From Sporotomaculum syntrophicum (lineage in GTDB: Bacteria; Bacillota; Desulfotomaculia; Desulfotomaculales; Desulfallaceae), in the NCBI RefSeq assembly GCF_009932395.1, contig NZ_LSRS01000002.1, positions 19,650-83,649 on the forward strand: 64,000 bases of DNA, read 5' to 3'. Made by a program: the position numbers and the translations under genes. The stretch's first letter is position 1. Each line of letters opens with the position of its first letter. The notes below the pieces were generated by a model. That model was given only the letters and a program-made list of their open reading frames with translations, was not told where the DNA came from and ran no database searches. Shown here piece after piece: positions 53,836 to 63,010 of the stretch.

Positions 53836-54465
53836 TTAAACAGGCGTTTCATCTCCTGCTGTGCCTGGCTCACCTTCACCGGCTTCAACCTCAACATCAG
53901 GTTGTTCCTCTGTCCGTTGTGCCACCACTGTTACTACTGTGGCATCGAGCTCGTCCACCAACTGTAGATTACCTGGCACTTCAATATCACGAACAGCAAT
54001 AGTATCTCCTACAGTTAATCCTTCTATATTAACGTTAATTTCTCTAGGTATATCGGTTGGAAGACAGGATACCTGTAATTCGCGCAAGATATTTTGTACA
54101 ATACCATCGCTAACTGCACCGACAAAATTAATTGGTACAGCAGCTTGAATAGCACTATCCAAAGCGATCTGGTGCAGATCTACACTAATTAAATCATGTT
54201 TTATAGCTCCATATTGTATATCCTTAATCAACACTTTGTATTGCTTGTCTTCTTCACCTTTAAATCCTTTGATGGTCAGGTCAATCAAAGCATTAGCACC
54301 CTGAGATAAAATTTTTTTCAGTGGCCTTAACTCCACCTCAACCGGAATACTACCCACCGCCTTGCCATAAACCACCCCTGGTATCATTTCCCGGCGAGCC
54401 AACTGTTTACGATAACTCCTACCTTTTTGCTTCCTGTGATTAACCTGCAAATTAAGATTAGTCAT
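53836..54465 (-). CDS. ctc: Large ribosomal subunit protein bL25 / general stress protein Ctc
   Basis: This 5S rRNA-binding protein has 209 residues in the long (TL5/Ctc) form. The N-terminal L25 domain has RKQLARREMIPGVVYGKAVG and VLIKDIQY. The C-terminal beta domain (VPINFVGAVSDGIVQNILRELQVSCLPTDIPREI) is followed by an acidic tail (VEVEAGEGEPG). The ATG at 54465 has SD AAGGGGG. It lies between prs and pth as in B. subtilis, but separated from prs by a divergent PRC-barrel gene. Confidence 0.95.
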   Translation of the reverse strand: MTNLNLQVNHRKQKGRSYRKQLARREMIPGVVYGKAVGSIPVEVELRPLKKILSQGANALIDLTIKGFKGEEDKQYKVLIKDIQYGAIKHDLISVDLHQIALDSAIQAAVPINFVGAVSDGIVQNILRELQVSCLPTDIPREINVNIEGLTVGDTIAVRDIEVPGNLQLVDELDATVVTVVAQRTEEQPDVEVEAGEGEPGTAGDETPV

Positions 54466-54573
54466 ATTAAAACCCCCTTAAGGATAATATTCCCTATTGA
54501 CGGTTATATCATGCCTACCAACAACATAACATTAAATATTAATAATTTTTGGCGCACAGGGGGTGTGTTAATA

Positions 54574-55344
54574 ATGCGCAAAAGTAGACATTTTACGTCC
54601 ATGCCGGTAATAAGCCTTGAGGAAGGCCAGCAAATAGGCATCATCAAAGGCCTGGTGGTTAACCCCAGCTTAAAAAGGGTAGCCGCCCTGATTATAGAAC
54701 AAAAGGGTTGGTTTAACGAGCAAAAATTTATTCCTTTTAGCAATGTACACAGTGTTGGTGAAGACGCTGTAACAGTCAAGCACGGCACAATAGTACAAAA
54801 AGGCGGCAACCTGCCGGAAATAATTAGTTTAACTAAAAGCAAGGTAAAGATAAGCGGTGCCCGTATTGTAACCGAGAGCGGCACACTTCTAGGAGAAGCT
54901 GACGATTATTATGTAAATCTGGCAACAGGTGAAATAATTGGTTTGGAATTCAGTGGTAGTTTTATTAATAGCCTATTTAGCGGCAAAGCCTTTTTGGATA
55001 TTAACCATGTCGTTACCATCGGCAAAAACATGATTGTCTGCTCAGATCAAGCTTTGGTTGAAGCAGTAAAATTGGATGGAGGTTTACAGGAAAAATTGCG
55101 CGGCGTAAAAGATTCCACTAGCAGCCTATGGGAATCTACTATACAAAAAACACGGGAACTGGGTTCAAATGTAAACAATTCTATCACCAAGGTAAAACGC
55201 AATAAAAAACAAGCCGGGGAAACCATTCCTCCAGTTGTGGAGCCAAGCGCCAAGTCAAAAGAACAGGTCGAGCCTGTTGAGCCCGCTAAACAAGAAGAAC
55301 TTGAAAAGCAAACAGAAAAGAATAATCCACTAAATAAAGATTAA
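54574..55344 (+). CDS. PRC-barrel domain protein
   Basis: It has 256 residues from ATG 54574 (SD GGGGGTG); the frame runs open upstream into the divergent ctc gene and is not used there. Two PRC-barrel repeats are visible: residues about 1-75 (FTSMPVISLEEGQQIGIIKGLVVNPSLKRVAALII) and about 85-160 (VKISGARIVTESGTLLGEADDYYVNLATGEIIGLEF). A charged Lys/Glu/Pro-rich tail follows. PRC-barrels act in RNA processing and sporulation-linked roles (YlmC/YrrD-like). The exact function here is unknown. It is a plus-strand insertion in the prs-ctc interval. Confidence 0.85.
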   Translation: MRKSRHFTSMPVISLEEGQQIGIIKGLVVNPSLKRVAALIIEQKGWFNEQKFIPFSNVHSVGEDAVTVKHGTIVQKGGNLPEIISLTKSKVKISGARIVTESGTLLGEADDYYVNLATGEIIGLEFSGSFINSLFSGKAFLDINHVVTIGKNMIVCSDQALVEAVKLDGGLQEKLRGVKDSTSSLWESTIQKTRELGSNVNNSITKVKRNKKQAGETIPPVVEPSAKSKEQVEPVEPAKQEELEKQTEKNNPLNKD

Positions 55345-55367
55345 CTTAACTTGTATTGCATGCCACC

Positions 55368-55396
55368 AAAAGCCCCGCCAGGCGGGGCTTTTTTTA
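55368..55396. terminator. Bidirectional terminator between the PRC-barrel gene and prs
   Basis: AAAGCCCCGCC-AG-GCGGGGCTTTTTTT, a GC-rich stem flanked by A and T runs. It serves both converging genes. Confidence 0.92.
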
Positions 55397-56338
55397 GTCG
55401 AAAAGTTTACTTACTGATAAATCCTCATGGATACGAATAATAGCCTCTCCTAAAAGCGGTGCTACCGAAAGTATCTTTATCTTATCGATCTTTTTTAATT
55501 CTGGCAAGGGAATAGTATTTGTTACCAGCACCTCCCTAATAGGAGCATCTGCTAATCGATTCACTGCAGGTCCGCTTAGTACAGGGTGAGTACAACAAGC
55601 ATAGACATCATTTGCTCCCAGTTCTTTTAGGGCGACCGCTCCTTGGGTAATGGTACCGGCTGTGTCTATGATATCGTCAATCATGATTACATTCTTACCT
55701 TTAATATCCCCTATAATATGCATAATTTCCGCTACATTGGGTTCCGGACGCCGTTTATCGATAATGGCAATAGGAGCTCCAATTCTTTCCGCTAAATCCC
55801 GGGCACGCTGTACTCCGCCTAAATCAGGACTCACCACTACAACATTATCCAATTTCTGCTGAATGAAATACTGGGCTAAAAGCGGTACGCCAGGTAGATG
55901 ATCCACCGGAATATCAAAAAAGCCCTGGATCTGCCCGGCATGTAAATCCATAGTTATAACACGACGGGCGCCGCTCGCAGTGATTAAATTAGCCACTAGC
56001 TTAGCAGTAATGGGATCACGTGCCCGTGCCTTGCGGTCTTGTCGTGCATATCCGTAATAGGGAGTTACCGCGGTAATTCTCCGAGCTGACGCCCGGCGAA
56101 CAGCATCCACCATGACAAGCAGCTCCATCAAATGCTCGTTTACCGGCTCGCAGGTGGGTTGAATAATAAAAACATCCGCTCCCCGCACACTTTCGTTTAT
56201 TTTAACCTGTATTTCCCCGTCACTAAAGTGAGTTACCTTGGCAGCTCCCACGGAAACACCGAGATAGTGGGCAATTTCCTCTGCCAGGGCGGAGTTGGCG
56301 TTTCCGGTAAAAATTTTCAGCTGTTGTCGGGATGACAT
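55394..56338 (-). CDS. prs: Ribose-phosphate diphosphokinase
   Basis: Prs makes PRPP from ribose 5-phosphate and ATP for nucleotide, His, Trp and NAD synthesis (including NadC here). The 314 residues contain [55 protein letters not shown], the [16 protein letters not shown] loop and the PRPP motif [14 protein letters not shown]. The ATG at 56338 has SD GGAGG. It follows glmU by about 40 nt, the conserved glmU-prs pair. Confidence 0.97.
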   Translation of the reverse strand: MSSRQQLKIFTGNANSALAEEIAHYLGVSVGAAKVTHFSDGEIQVKINESVRGADVFIIQPTCEPVNEHLMELLVMVDAVRRASARRITAVTPYYGYARQDRKARARDPITAKLVANLITASGARRVITMDLHAGQIQGFFDIPVDHLPGVPLLAQYFIQQKLDNVVVVSPDLGGVQRARDLAERIGAPIAIIDKRRPEPNVAEIMHIIGDIKGKNVIMIDDIIDTAGTITQGAVALKELGANDVYACCTHPVLSGPAVNRLADAPIREVLVTNTIPLPELKKIDKIKILSVAPLLGEAIIRIHEDLSVSKLFD

Positions 56339-56379
56339 CTGCGCGTACCTCCAAATAATTAATTGTTAGTCTTTCCCAG

Positions 56380-57744
56380 TTATTTTTTTCTTTTTTGAGC
56401 CCAGCCCTCGATATTCTTTTGTTTATCCCTAGTTAAGCCCAGCGCGCCAGGCGGGACATCTTTAGTAATAGTAGAACCCGCTCCTGTTGTAGCACCGTCA
56501 CCCACTACTACCGGGGCTACCAAGTTGGTGTTACTTCCAATAAAAGCGTATTCACCTATCCAAGTGCGCGATTTATTTACGCCGTCATAGTTGCAGGTAA
56601 TCGTACCGGCACCAATGTTTGCCTTCCGCCCAACTTCAGCGTCACCAACATAACTAAGGTGCGGCACCTTACAACCTTGATGGAGGTGAGAATTTTTGAG
56701 CTCTACAAAGTCCCCTACCTTGACGTCTTTTTCCACAACGCACCCCGGACGGATATAAGCAAAGGGGCCAATATTGCACTCATCCTCCAACCGGCTATCC
56801 AAAACTATTGAATTTTGCACGTTGACGCGGCTGCCTACTGTCACATTGACTAATCGTGATGAAGGACCTATAACACAATTCTCGCCAATTTTCGATTTTC
56901 CTTCAATGAATGTGTATGGATATATAACTGTATCCGCACCAATATCAACATCATCATCAATAAACGTTGATGAGGGATCCATAATGGTTACCCCTGATAT
57001 CATCAGCCTGTCCAAAATTCGCCGGCGCAGTATCTTTTCTACTGCGGCCAGCTGACACCGATCATTTACCCCCAATACCTCATCGACGTCGTCAACAAGC
57101 ACAGCGCCCACAGAGTCACCCCTAGCAATGTAATACTCGATAATATCAGTAAGATAGTATTCACCCTGAGCATTATCAGAGCCAATTTGTAATAATGCTT
57201 CAAATAACCCTTTAGCTGAAAAACAGTAAACACCGGTATTGATCTCAGTAACCGCTAGTTCAGCGGGAACAGCGTCCTTTTGCTCTACGATTTTAGTGAT
57301 CCCGTTGGTGTCATTGCGGATTACCCGTCCATATCCGGTAGGGTCGGCCAAATTCGCTGTTAGCACGGTAGCAACAGCTCCACTACGGCTGTGTGCAGTG
57401 TATAATTCATATATAGTCTGGTGCTGTAGTAGTGGTGTATCACCACAAATCACCAGGATATCACCAGTAAAGTCTCTAAAAACATCAACGCATTGCAATA
57501 ACGCGTGGGCGGTACCAAGTTGTTCAGCCTGATAAACAATTTCTGCCCGCTCGCCGATCATCTCCGCCACTAAATCACCTTGGTGTCCCACCACTAAAAC
57601 AGTTTTCTTAACTTCCATGCTTTGCACTGCCAGCAGCACATGCTCCACCATAGGCCGCCCACAGACCTGATGTAGAACCTTGGGTATACCCGACTTCATT
57701 CGAGTACCTTTACCAGCTGCCAAAATAACCGCTGCTAACTGCAT
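56380..57744 (-). CDS. glmU: Bifunctional UDP-GlcNAc pyrophosphorylase / GlcN-1-P acetyltransferase
   Basis: GlmU makes UDP-GlcNAc for the cell wall. It has 454 residues from ATG 57744 (SD GGAGG); the open frame to 57801 is upstream of the SD. The N-terminal nucleotidyltransferase has AVILAAGKGTRMKSGIPKVLHQV. The C-terminal left-handed beta-helix acetyltransferase has VGDFVELKNSHL, LSYVGDAEVG, NIGAGTITCNYDG and FIGSNTNLVAPV. Confidence 0.97.
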   Translation of the reverse strand: MQLAAVILAAGKGTRMKSGIPKVLHQVCGRPMVEHVLLAVQSMEVKKTVLVVGHQGDLVAEMIGERAEIVYQAEQLGTAHALLQCVDVFRDFTGDILVICGDTPLLQHQTIYELYTAHSRSGAVATVLTANLADPTGYGRVIRNDTNGITKIVEQKDAVPAELAVTEINTGVYCFSAKGLFEALLQIGSDNAQGEYYLTDIIEYYIARGDSVGAVLVDDVDEVLGVNDRCQLAAVEKILRRRILDRLMISGVTIMDPSSTFIDDDVDIGADTVIYPYTFIEGKSKIGENCVIGPSSRLVNVTVGSRVNVQNSIVLDSRLEDECNIGPFAYIRPGCVVEKDVKVGDFVELKNSHLHQGCKVPHLSYVGDAEVGRKANIGAGTITCNYDGVNKSRTWIGEYAFIGSNTNLVAPVVVGDGATTGAGSTITKDVPPGALGLTRDKQKNIEGWAQKRKK

Positions 57745-57887
57745 ATAACCCAATACCTCCTGATGGTCATATTTTATCGCCTTCATTATATTATGACACA
57801 CGCTTTTTAATTCAACAAATAATTGCTTTTCCCTCTCATTATGACATATTTTTACCCTTAACTACCAATTGCTCTAATACTTAGCTA

Positions 57888-57917
57888 AAAAAGAGAGCTT
57901 ATCGCTCTCTTTTTTTA
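57888..57917 (-). terminator. Terminator after spoVG
   Basis: On the minus strand, AAAGAGAGC-GATAA-GCTCTCTTTTTT. Confidence 0.88.
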
Positions 57918-57941
57918 TAATTACATAAGAAAGTTAAATAA

Positions 57942-58196
57942 TTATATGGCACCACTGTATGCTCTAAGCACCGCTTCCTGAATTATCTCCCGTGCAAAGG
58001 TATTGATCGGATGAGCAATATCTCTAAATTCACCACCTGGGGTTTTACGGCTGGGCATAGCCACGAATAACCCGTTTTGACCTTCCACTACTTTGACATC
58101 ATGGATGACAAACATATCATCCAAGGTTACCGAAACAATTGCTTTCATTTTACCTTCGGTCAATACTTTGCGTACCCGCACATCTGTAACGTTCAC
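57942..58196 (-). CDS. spoVG: Septation/sporulation regulator SpoVG
   Basis: This nucleic-acid-binding protein affects septation and stationary-phase gene expression. The 84 residues match family length: [69 protein letters not shown]. The GTG at 58196 has SD GAAGGTGG. Its position upstream of glmU is conserved. Confidence 0.96.
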   Translation of the reverse strand: MNVTDVRVRKVLTEGKMKAIVSVTLDDMFVIHDVKVVEGQNGLFVAMPSRKTPGGEFRDIAHPINTFAREIIQEAVLRAYSGAI

Positions 58197-58321
58197 GCAT
58201 TCACCACCTTCCAGCTAACTATTTATGCCAAATTTTATCATAAATCCTTCTACAAATAGATAAAAATCCCTGCCAATTTACTTACTTATTAGAAAAATTT
58301 ATATAAATTTTCTGCAACAAG

Positions 58322-58362
58322 AAAAGCGCGCCCATTCGGTCCCCTCTGCGCGCGCTTTTTAG
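58322..58362. terminator. GC-rich hairpin upstream of spoVG
   Basis: AAAAGCGCGC...GCGCGCTTTTT with a 16-18 nt loop. It lies between the MobA-like gene terminator and spoVG. It can work on either strand and probably insulates spoVG. Confidence 0.65.
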
Positions 58363-58419
58363 CACTCAATCCTTAGCGCTTGCCACAAATATGACAAGCA
58401 TAATTTTCTAATGTATAAA

Positions 58420-58453
58420 AAAACCCGGTGTAACTCAAACCACCCACCGGGCT
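58420..58453 (-). terminator. Terminator after the MobA-like gene
   Basis: On the minus strand, AAAGCCCGGTG...CACCGGGTTTTTTT. Confidence 0.85.
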
Positions 58454-58457
58454 TTAA

Positions 58458-59216
58458 TCAAGCTAATTCCAATTGTCTATATACAAGTTCAAGGTCACTG
58501 GGCTTATCAACGTCAACCCCTACTTCAGGGTATGGACTAATAACTACCCGCCCCTTAATCCCCAACAAGTGTGATACTTTTTTTTGTGCCTCTTGAAGAG
58601 AAATATTTTTCATTAAAAATTTAATTAAAAATAACAGCCCCACTAGGCGACAAAGCTTAAAAGGGCTTTTACGGGCATCCACCAACTTTTGTCCTCTAGG
58701 CATGCATTCTTCCACTACACCGGGGTTAAACAAAAAAATATTGCCTCCTGTATAAACACCTTCTTTTAATTGCACATAAGTACGCCTGCTGGTGGAGTAC
58801 TGCTTTTCCACCAATTCCCGGGGCACAATTGGATAATAAAAATCGGCTTGCCCACTACCACAGAGTTCAATAAAATTCTCAATGGCCTGGTGGGTAATCA
58901 GCGGAATGTCTGAAGTAACCAGTAATACTCTTTGAGCACCAGGAAGTTCGCGTAAGCCACGCAGCACATTTTCATACAGATGGCCACCGTGCTCAACTAG
59001 CACCTCTCTTTTGCTGTCCTGAAAATACATACTTAATTCGCTTTTAGGGCCGACAATAGCAATTCGCTCGATGTGTTCACACTGCTTGAGTGCATCGACT
59101 ACATATTCCACCATTAATTTGCCCTTAATATCAATCATTGCTTCATACCTGGCGCTGCTGCACTCCCGCAAAGCACCGTCATTTGGGCTGCCTGCAAGCA
59201 CTAATGCATCAATCAC
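58458..59216 (-). CDS. MobA-like nucleotidyltransferase
   Basis: This 252-residue NTP-transferase-fold protein begins IDALVLAGSPNDGAL. The usual phosphate loop LAGGxSxRMG is degenerate here. VTSDIPLITHQAI (metal-binding Asp), YYPIVPRELVE, GGNIFLFNP and the end GVDVDKPSDLELV follow. The fold suggests transfer of a nucleotide to a sugar- or pterin-phosphate; the substrate is unknown. The GTG at 59216 overlaps the GntR gene stop by 4 nt, so the two are coupled. A role in MGD synthesis with mobB (18.4 kb) is possible but not supported by context. Confidence 0.8.
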   Translation of the reverse strand: MIDALVLAGSPNDGALRECSSARYEAMIDIKGKLMVEYVVDALKQCEHIERIAIVGPKSELSMYFQDSKREVLVEHGGHLYENVLRGLRELPGAQRVLLVTSDIPLITHQAIENFIELCGSGQADFYYPIVPRELVEKQYSTSRRTYVQLKEGVYTGGNIFLFNPGVVEECMPRGQKLVDARKSPFKLCRLVGLLFLIKFLMKNISLQEAQKKVSHLLGIKGRVVISPYPEVGVDVDKPSDLELVYRQLELA

Positions 59217-59896
59217 CTTTTATTATCCTCCCCTATGGCGCTAAGGAAAGTTTGTTCGGCGGTTTCAATATGTTCCCGTGCCAGTAGGCTGGCTAGTTCT
59301 ATGTTATGTTCACTAATAGCCTCAATAATACCTTTGTGTTCGTCAACAGCATGTTTTAAACGACCGGGCTGGGACAGAGAAGTGGTTCGGAAACGCTGTA
59401 TCTGTTCCTTCAACAAGGTGATAATTTGAATCAATCGCTGGTTACGGCTGGCTTTATATATTAAATTATGAAAATCAGTGTCCCTTTCCACAATACTATC
59501 TATCTCACTATCTCCAGCTTCGTATATATGGAGAGATACCCGTTCCATTTCTTCCAGTTCCTCGGCGGTAGCTCTTTCTGCAGCAAGGCCTGCCGCGAGG
59601 GCTTCTAAAGCCGCCCGCACTTCAAAAACATCAGCAATGTCCTTAACAGAAATGCCGGCTACATATGCCCCTTTGCGCGGGACCATAACTACAAAGCCTT
59701 CCAGTTCCAACTTTCTGATTGCCTCTCGCACCGGAGTACGGCTGACGCCCATTTCCTCAGCCAGCTGGATTTCCATCAGCCGTTCCCCTGGTTCAAGGTT
59801 GCCTTGGATAATTGCTTCCCGCAAAGTTTCAAATACTATCTCACGCAGGGGTTTATAGTTATCCAGTTTAATCGGTAATAATCTCGGTTCGTTCAA
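59213..59896 (-). CDS. GntR-family transcriptional regulator (FadR/FCD type)
   Basis: The 227 residues start at TTG 59896 (SD GGGGGAA). An N-terminal winged helix (REIVFETLREAIIQGNLEPGERLMEIQLAEEMGVSRTPVREAIRKLELEG) is followed by an FCD ligand domain from about 80 (VFEVRAALEALAAGLAAE, DTDFHNLIYKASRNQRL, DEHKGIIEAISEH). It sits directly after ispE, the place occupied by purR in B. subtilis. The ligand is unknown, probably a small carboxylate. Confidence 0.9.
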   Translation of the reverse strand: MNEPRLLPIKLDNYKPLREIVFETLREAIIQGNLEPGERLMEIQLAEEMGVSRTPVREAIRKLELEGFVVMVPRKGAYVAGISVKDIADVFEVRAALEALAAGLAAERATAEELEEMERVSLHIYEAGDSEIDSIVERDTDFHNLIYKASRNQRLIQIITLLKEQIQRFRTTSLSQPGRLKHAVDEHKGIIEAISEHNIELASLLAREHIETAEQTFLSAIGEDNKR

Positions 59897-59945
59897 TTCC
59901 CCCGCCCCCTATAAAAGTTTACAATACATTTTACCATTATTTCAA

Positions 59946-60818
59946 CTAACCCCGCAAGGTTTGCCAACCAGCTTTGGAAGTACAGAACTTGGTTGCCCAT
60001 ACCCCAAAGTTCCTTTTTTGCAACCTGCCTGCTGTCTTTACCGCCAAAGACTCGTTATCAAATAAACCGAATACAGTAGGTCCGCTACCGCTCATTAAAA
60101 CACCATTAGCGCCAAAGGCCGCTAAAATCTCTTTTATCTCTCTGATTTCTGAATGTCTAGCTAGGACAACCTGCTCTAAAGCATTGCCCAAACGAGCAAC
60201 AACACCGCTCACATCGCCACAGCAAACAGCTTGCAGCATACCCTGTCCATCCGGGTGAAAAGGCTTTTTTATATCGTCATACATACGATACACTTGGCCG
60301 GTGCTCAATCCAAAGGATGGTTTAACCAACAAAACAGCCAGGGGGGGCAAACTGGGCAGGGAATCCACCTTTTCCCCACGCCCTTGCACCAGAGCTGTGC
60401 CACCCTTAAGGCAAAAAGGGACATCAGAACCAATAACAGCGCCCAGAGACTCAAGCTCATTTACACCCATACCCAGCTTCCATAACTCGTTGAGTCCGCG
60501 CAAAACCGCAGCAGCATCCGCAGAGCCACCGGCCAAGCCAGCCTCTATGGGAATGTGTTTCACCAGCTTAATTTTAGCACCCTTGGAATATCCTGATTGG
60601 CGCCGCAGCAAATCAGCGGCTCGATAGGCTAAGTTTTCCGGGCCGGCAGTAAGATTAGCTCCTTCTACAACAAGTTCAATATCCCTGGCTTCAGTAAGTT
60701 CCACCACATCATGCAAGTCCAAAGTCTGCATGATAGTGAACAGTTCATGGTACCCGTCCGCCCTCGTGCCCAGCACATCCAGGACAAGGTTAATTTTAGC
60801 ATAAGCCCTCACCAGCAT
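59946..60818 (-). CDS. ispE: 4-(cytidine 5'-diphospho)-2-C-methyl-D-erythritol kinase
   Basis: IspE is the MEP-pathway kinase for isoprenoid precursors. The 290 residues show the GHMP layout: YAKINLVLDVLGTRADGYHEL at the start, the ATP loop PIEAGLAGGSADAAAVL (about 91-107), and GSDVPFCLKGGTALVQGRGE and VLMSGSGPTVFGLF near the end. The ATG at 60818 has a weak SD. It is the first gene of the ispE-gntR-mobA-like run. Confidence 0.96.
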   Translation of the reverse strand: MLVRAYAKINLVLDVLGTRADGYHELFTIMQTLDLHDVVELTEARDIELVVEGANLTAGPENLAYRAADLLRRQSGYSKGAKIKLVKHIPIEAGLAGGSADAAAVLRGLNELWKLGMGVNELESLGAVIGSDVPFCLKGGTALVQGRGEKVDSLPSLPPLAVLLVKPSFGLSTGQVYRMYDDIKKPFHPDGQGMLQAVCCGDVSGVVARLGNALEQVVLARHSEIREIKEILAAFGANGVLMSGSGPTVFGLFDNESLAVKTAGRLQKRNFGVWATKFCTSKAGWQTLRG

Positions 60819-60947
60819 CTTATGTCACGCTTTCCTTTATATGTTTAATTTCTTAGTGTATCCAAAAAATGCTGAGAAGACAAGTACCCGACTAAGGCAT
60901 TTTTGTCCAAATTGTTTCATACATTGTAGAGAAAGGAGCGTGGTCAC

Positions 60948-61520
60948 TTGGCAACTGCCAAGATAGAAGCCGGAGGCCATATATCAATCAATACAACCAT
61001 CCGCAAACTGAATTATTATATCGGAGAACGGCTCATCAAAGTATACCCCATAGCTGTGGGTAAACCATCCACACCCACCCCAGCGGGCAGTTACAAAGTT
61101 AAAAATAAAATTGTCAATCCTGGCGGTGTGCTTGGTACCCGCTGGATAGGCCTAACCATTCCTGGCGGCAACTACGGGATTCACGGCAATAACAACCCTT
61201 CCTCCATCGGGCAGGCCGTATCGTTGGGCTGTATTCGCATGCACAACCACCATATAGAGGAACTTTTTCCATGTGTATACATTGGCACACCGGTACATAT
61301 TTACGTTCGATCTGAACAAGTAACAACTCCCGCATTTAAACACGTCAGTGGAATTAACCTTACCGGAGGCAGCAATAGAAAAACATACACAGTCCGGCCT
61401 GGGGATACCCTTTGGAAAATCGCTAAATCGTTTAACGTAAATCTTAATCAGCTAATCTTAACTAACAACATAACAGATCCCAACACAATTGCTGTAGGGC
61501 AAACCATATTTATTCCCTGA
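60948..61520 (+). CDS. L,D-transpeptidase with LysM domain
   Basis: The 190 residues start at TTG 60948 with SD AAAGGAG. Residues about 10-125 form a YkuD catalytic domain: AVGKPSTPTPAGSYKV and YGIHGNNNPSSIG...VSLGCIRMHNHHIEEL, with the catalytic cysteine in SLGCIRM. The C-terminus (about 143-190) is a LysM repeat (YTVRPGDTLWKIAKSFNVNLNQL). The order catalytic-then-LysM is the reverse of B. subtilis YkuD. No signal peptide is seen. A spore-cortex or wall cross-linking role is likely. Confidence 0.92.
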   Translation: MATAKIEAGGHISINTTIRKLNYYIGERLIKVYPIAVGKPSTPTPAGSYKVKNKIVNPGGVLGTRWIGLTIPGGNYGIHGNNNPSSIGQAVSLGCIRMHNHHIEELFPCVYIGTPVHIYVRSEQVTTPAFKHVSGINLTGGSNRKTYTVRPGDTLWKIAKSFNVNLNQLILTNNITDPNTIAVGQTIFIP

Positions 61521-61537
61521 TACAGGCAGGTGATCAA

Positions 61538-62257
61538 TTGACTTTTATATTACTACACTCACTCATTGCTGGTTTGGGCACATGTCTGGGCGCAGCTGTA
61601 ACTATGCTGTGGGGGCAAATGAAGGAACCTGTATTGGCTGTTTTGCTGGGGCTTGCCTCGGGTGTGATGACCGCAGTGGTGATAATGGACCTTTTGCCCA
61701 CTTCACTGGCCCTCGCCAGCCCGGGCATTAGCTTAGTCGGTTTTGTCGGCGGTTTTTTATTGGTGACAAGCCTTGACTATTTACTTTCCAAATTAATGCC
61801 CGGACATCGTACCAGTCAGGTTTACCTGCGTATGGGTTATTTAATTGCTTTGGGTATCGCTCTACATGACCTTCCTGAAGGTATCGCCATAGCCGCTGGT
61901 TACTCGGCCTCGACACAGCTTGGGCCGGTACTGGCTCTTGCCATCGGATTACACAATATACCGGAGGGCATGGCCACTGCTGCCCCTTTAATAGCCGGAG
62001 GTATGGGTAGCAGACAAGTTCTAGGTATTAACGCTCTAATCAGCCTGGTTACCCCTCTGGGAACACTGCTTGGCTTATGCATGCTAAAAGTTGCACCTGC
62101 CATTAATGCCTTATTGATGGCTTTAGCGGCCGGTGCTATGATTTATATCGTTACCGAAAAACTGGTGCCGGCTTCACTAAATAACCAAGGCATTTATGCC
62201 CTGCTGGGCATGATATTTGGCTTTTGGTTTATGTATCGAATGAATTTATTTTTTTAA
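61538..62257 (+). CDS. ZIP-family metal transporter
   Basis: The 239 residues start at TTG 61538 (SD AGGTGA), 17 nt after the transpeptidase. About eight transmembrane segments are seen. Metal-site motifs in helices 4 and 5 are ALHDLPEGIAIAAGY and GLHNIPEGMATAAPL. It imports zinc or another divalent metal. Its last 12 nt overlap the convergent DMT transporter gene. Confidence 0.93.
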   Translation: MTFILLHSLIAGLGTCLGAAVTMLWGQMKEPVLAVLLGLASGVMTAVVIMDLLPTSLALASPGISLVGFVGGFLLVTSLDYLLSKLMPGHRTSQVYLRMGYLIALGIALHDLPEGIAIAAGYSASTQLGPVLALAIGLHNIPEGMATAAPLIAGGMGSRQVLGINALISLVTPLGTLLGLCMLKVAPAINALLMALAAGAMIYIVTEKLVPASLNNQGIYALLGMIFGFWFMYRMNLFF

Positions 62258-62692
62258 AATTAAAAAAGCACCGGAAGCCATTAAAGCAGTACCGGCCACC
62301 CGGTACCAAGTAAACGATGCCTTTTCCAGACCAAACAAGCCCAAGTGATCCACCAGGCAAGCAGTCATTACTTGTCCAACAATTATTGCAGTAGTGGCTA
62401 CCGCCACACCCAGAGGAGGTATGGAGCGCGCCACTAAATATATGATAAGTACGCCCAGTAGGCCACCTAGATAAGTATACCAAGGTGCTTCAGTATAACG
62501 GTACCACTCTCCATCGCCCAGCTGAAAGACAAAAAGTAATAGAAACACCACCATTAAACCTACTAGGTGAACAATAAAGGTTGTTTCCAACAGACCGATT
62601 ATTTTACCCAAAGTAGCGTTAAGTGAACCCTGCAGAGCCATAGCCACCCCTGATCCAGCGGCAATCAGCAAGGCCAATAACTTAGCACTCAT
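62246..62692 (-). CDS. Small DMT transporter, YdcZ (DUF606) family
   Basis: The 148 residues have about five transmembrane segments (LLALLIAAGSGVAMALQGSLNATLG, TTFIVHLVGLMVVFLLLF, YLGGLLGVLIIYLVA, GVAVATTAIIVGQVMTACLVDHLGLFG, VAGTALMASGAFLIL). This is the DUF606/YdcZ half-size DMT layout, which probably pairs as an antiparallel dimer. The substrate is unknown. The ATG at 62692 has SD GGCGGTGA. Confidence 0.88.
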   Translation of the reverse strand: MSAKLLALLIAAGSGVAMALQGSLNATLGKIIGLLETTFIVHLVGLMVVFLLLFVFQLGDGEWYRYTEAPWYTYLGGLLGVLIIYLVARSIPPLGVAVATTAIIVGQVMTACLVDHLGLFGLEKASFTWYRVAGTALMASGAFLILKK

Positions 62693-62723
62693 GTTACATC
62701 ACCGCCTTCTTAATGACTCATTA

Positions 62724-62752
62724 AAAAGCGGGCTTCAAAGCCCGCTTTAATA
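62724..62752 (-). terminator. Terminator after the HMA-like gene
   Basis: On the minus strand, AAAGCGGGCTT-TG-AAGCCCGCTTTTTA. It overlaps the stop region of the gene. Confidence 0.88.
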
Positions 62753-62980
62753 GCGCACGTACGGTGAATAGCCCAAGGAATTTAAAGTGCGGCGTAGGTA
62801 ATCTCCGCTAATTACAGCCGGGTCGTAATCAACGGTTATCGTTCCTTCATCCAGAACTACCTGAACATTCCGCACCCCATCCACTTGAGTTAAATTATGT
62901 TCAATCTCTCGTCCGCCATCTGCGTCACGCAAGCCTCCCACCCATAAGGTCTCTTTAAAGGTACTATCGTTTACACTCAA
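62747..62980 (-). CDS. HMA-fold protein without the metal-binding cysteines
   Basis: The 77 residues start at TTG 62980 (SD GGGGGTGA). They follow the heavy-metal-associated ferredoxin-like pattern: LWVGGLRDADGGREIEHNL, VDGVRNVQVVLDEGTITVDYDPAVISGDYLRRTLNSLGYSP. The GMxCxxC loop of CopZ-type chaperones is GLRDADG with no cysteine, so classical copper binding is not possible. It may be a domain with another partner or ligand. Confidence 0.85.
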   Translation of the reverse strand: MSVNDSTFKETLWVGGLRDADGGREIEHNLTQVDGVRNVQVVLDEGTITVDYDPAVISGDYLRRTLNSLGYSPYVRY

Positions 62981-63010
62981 TTAATCACCCCCGGTTGATC
63001 TTTACGTCTA

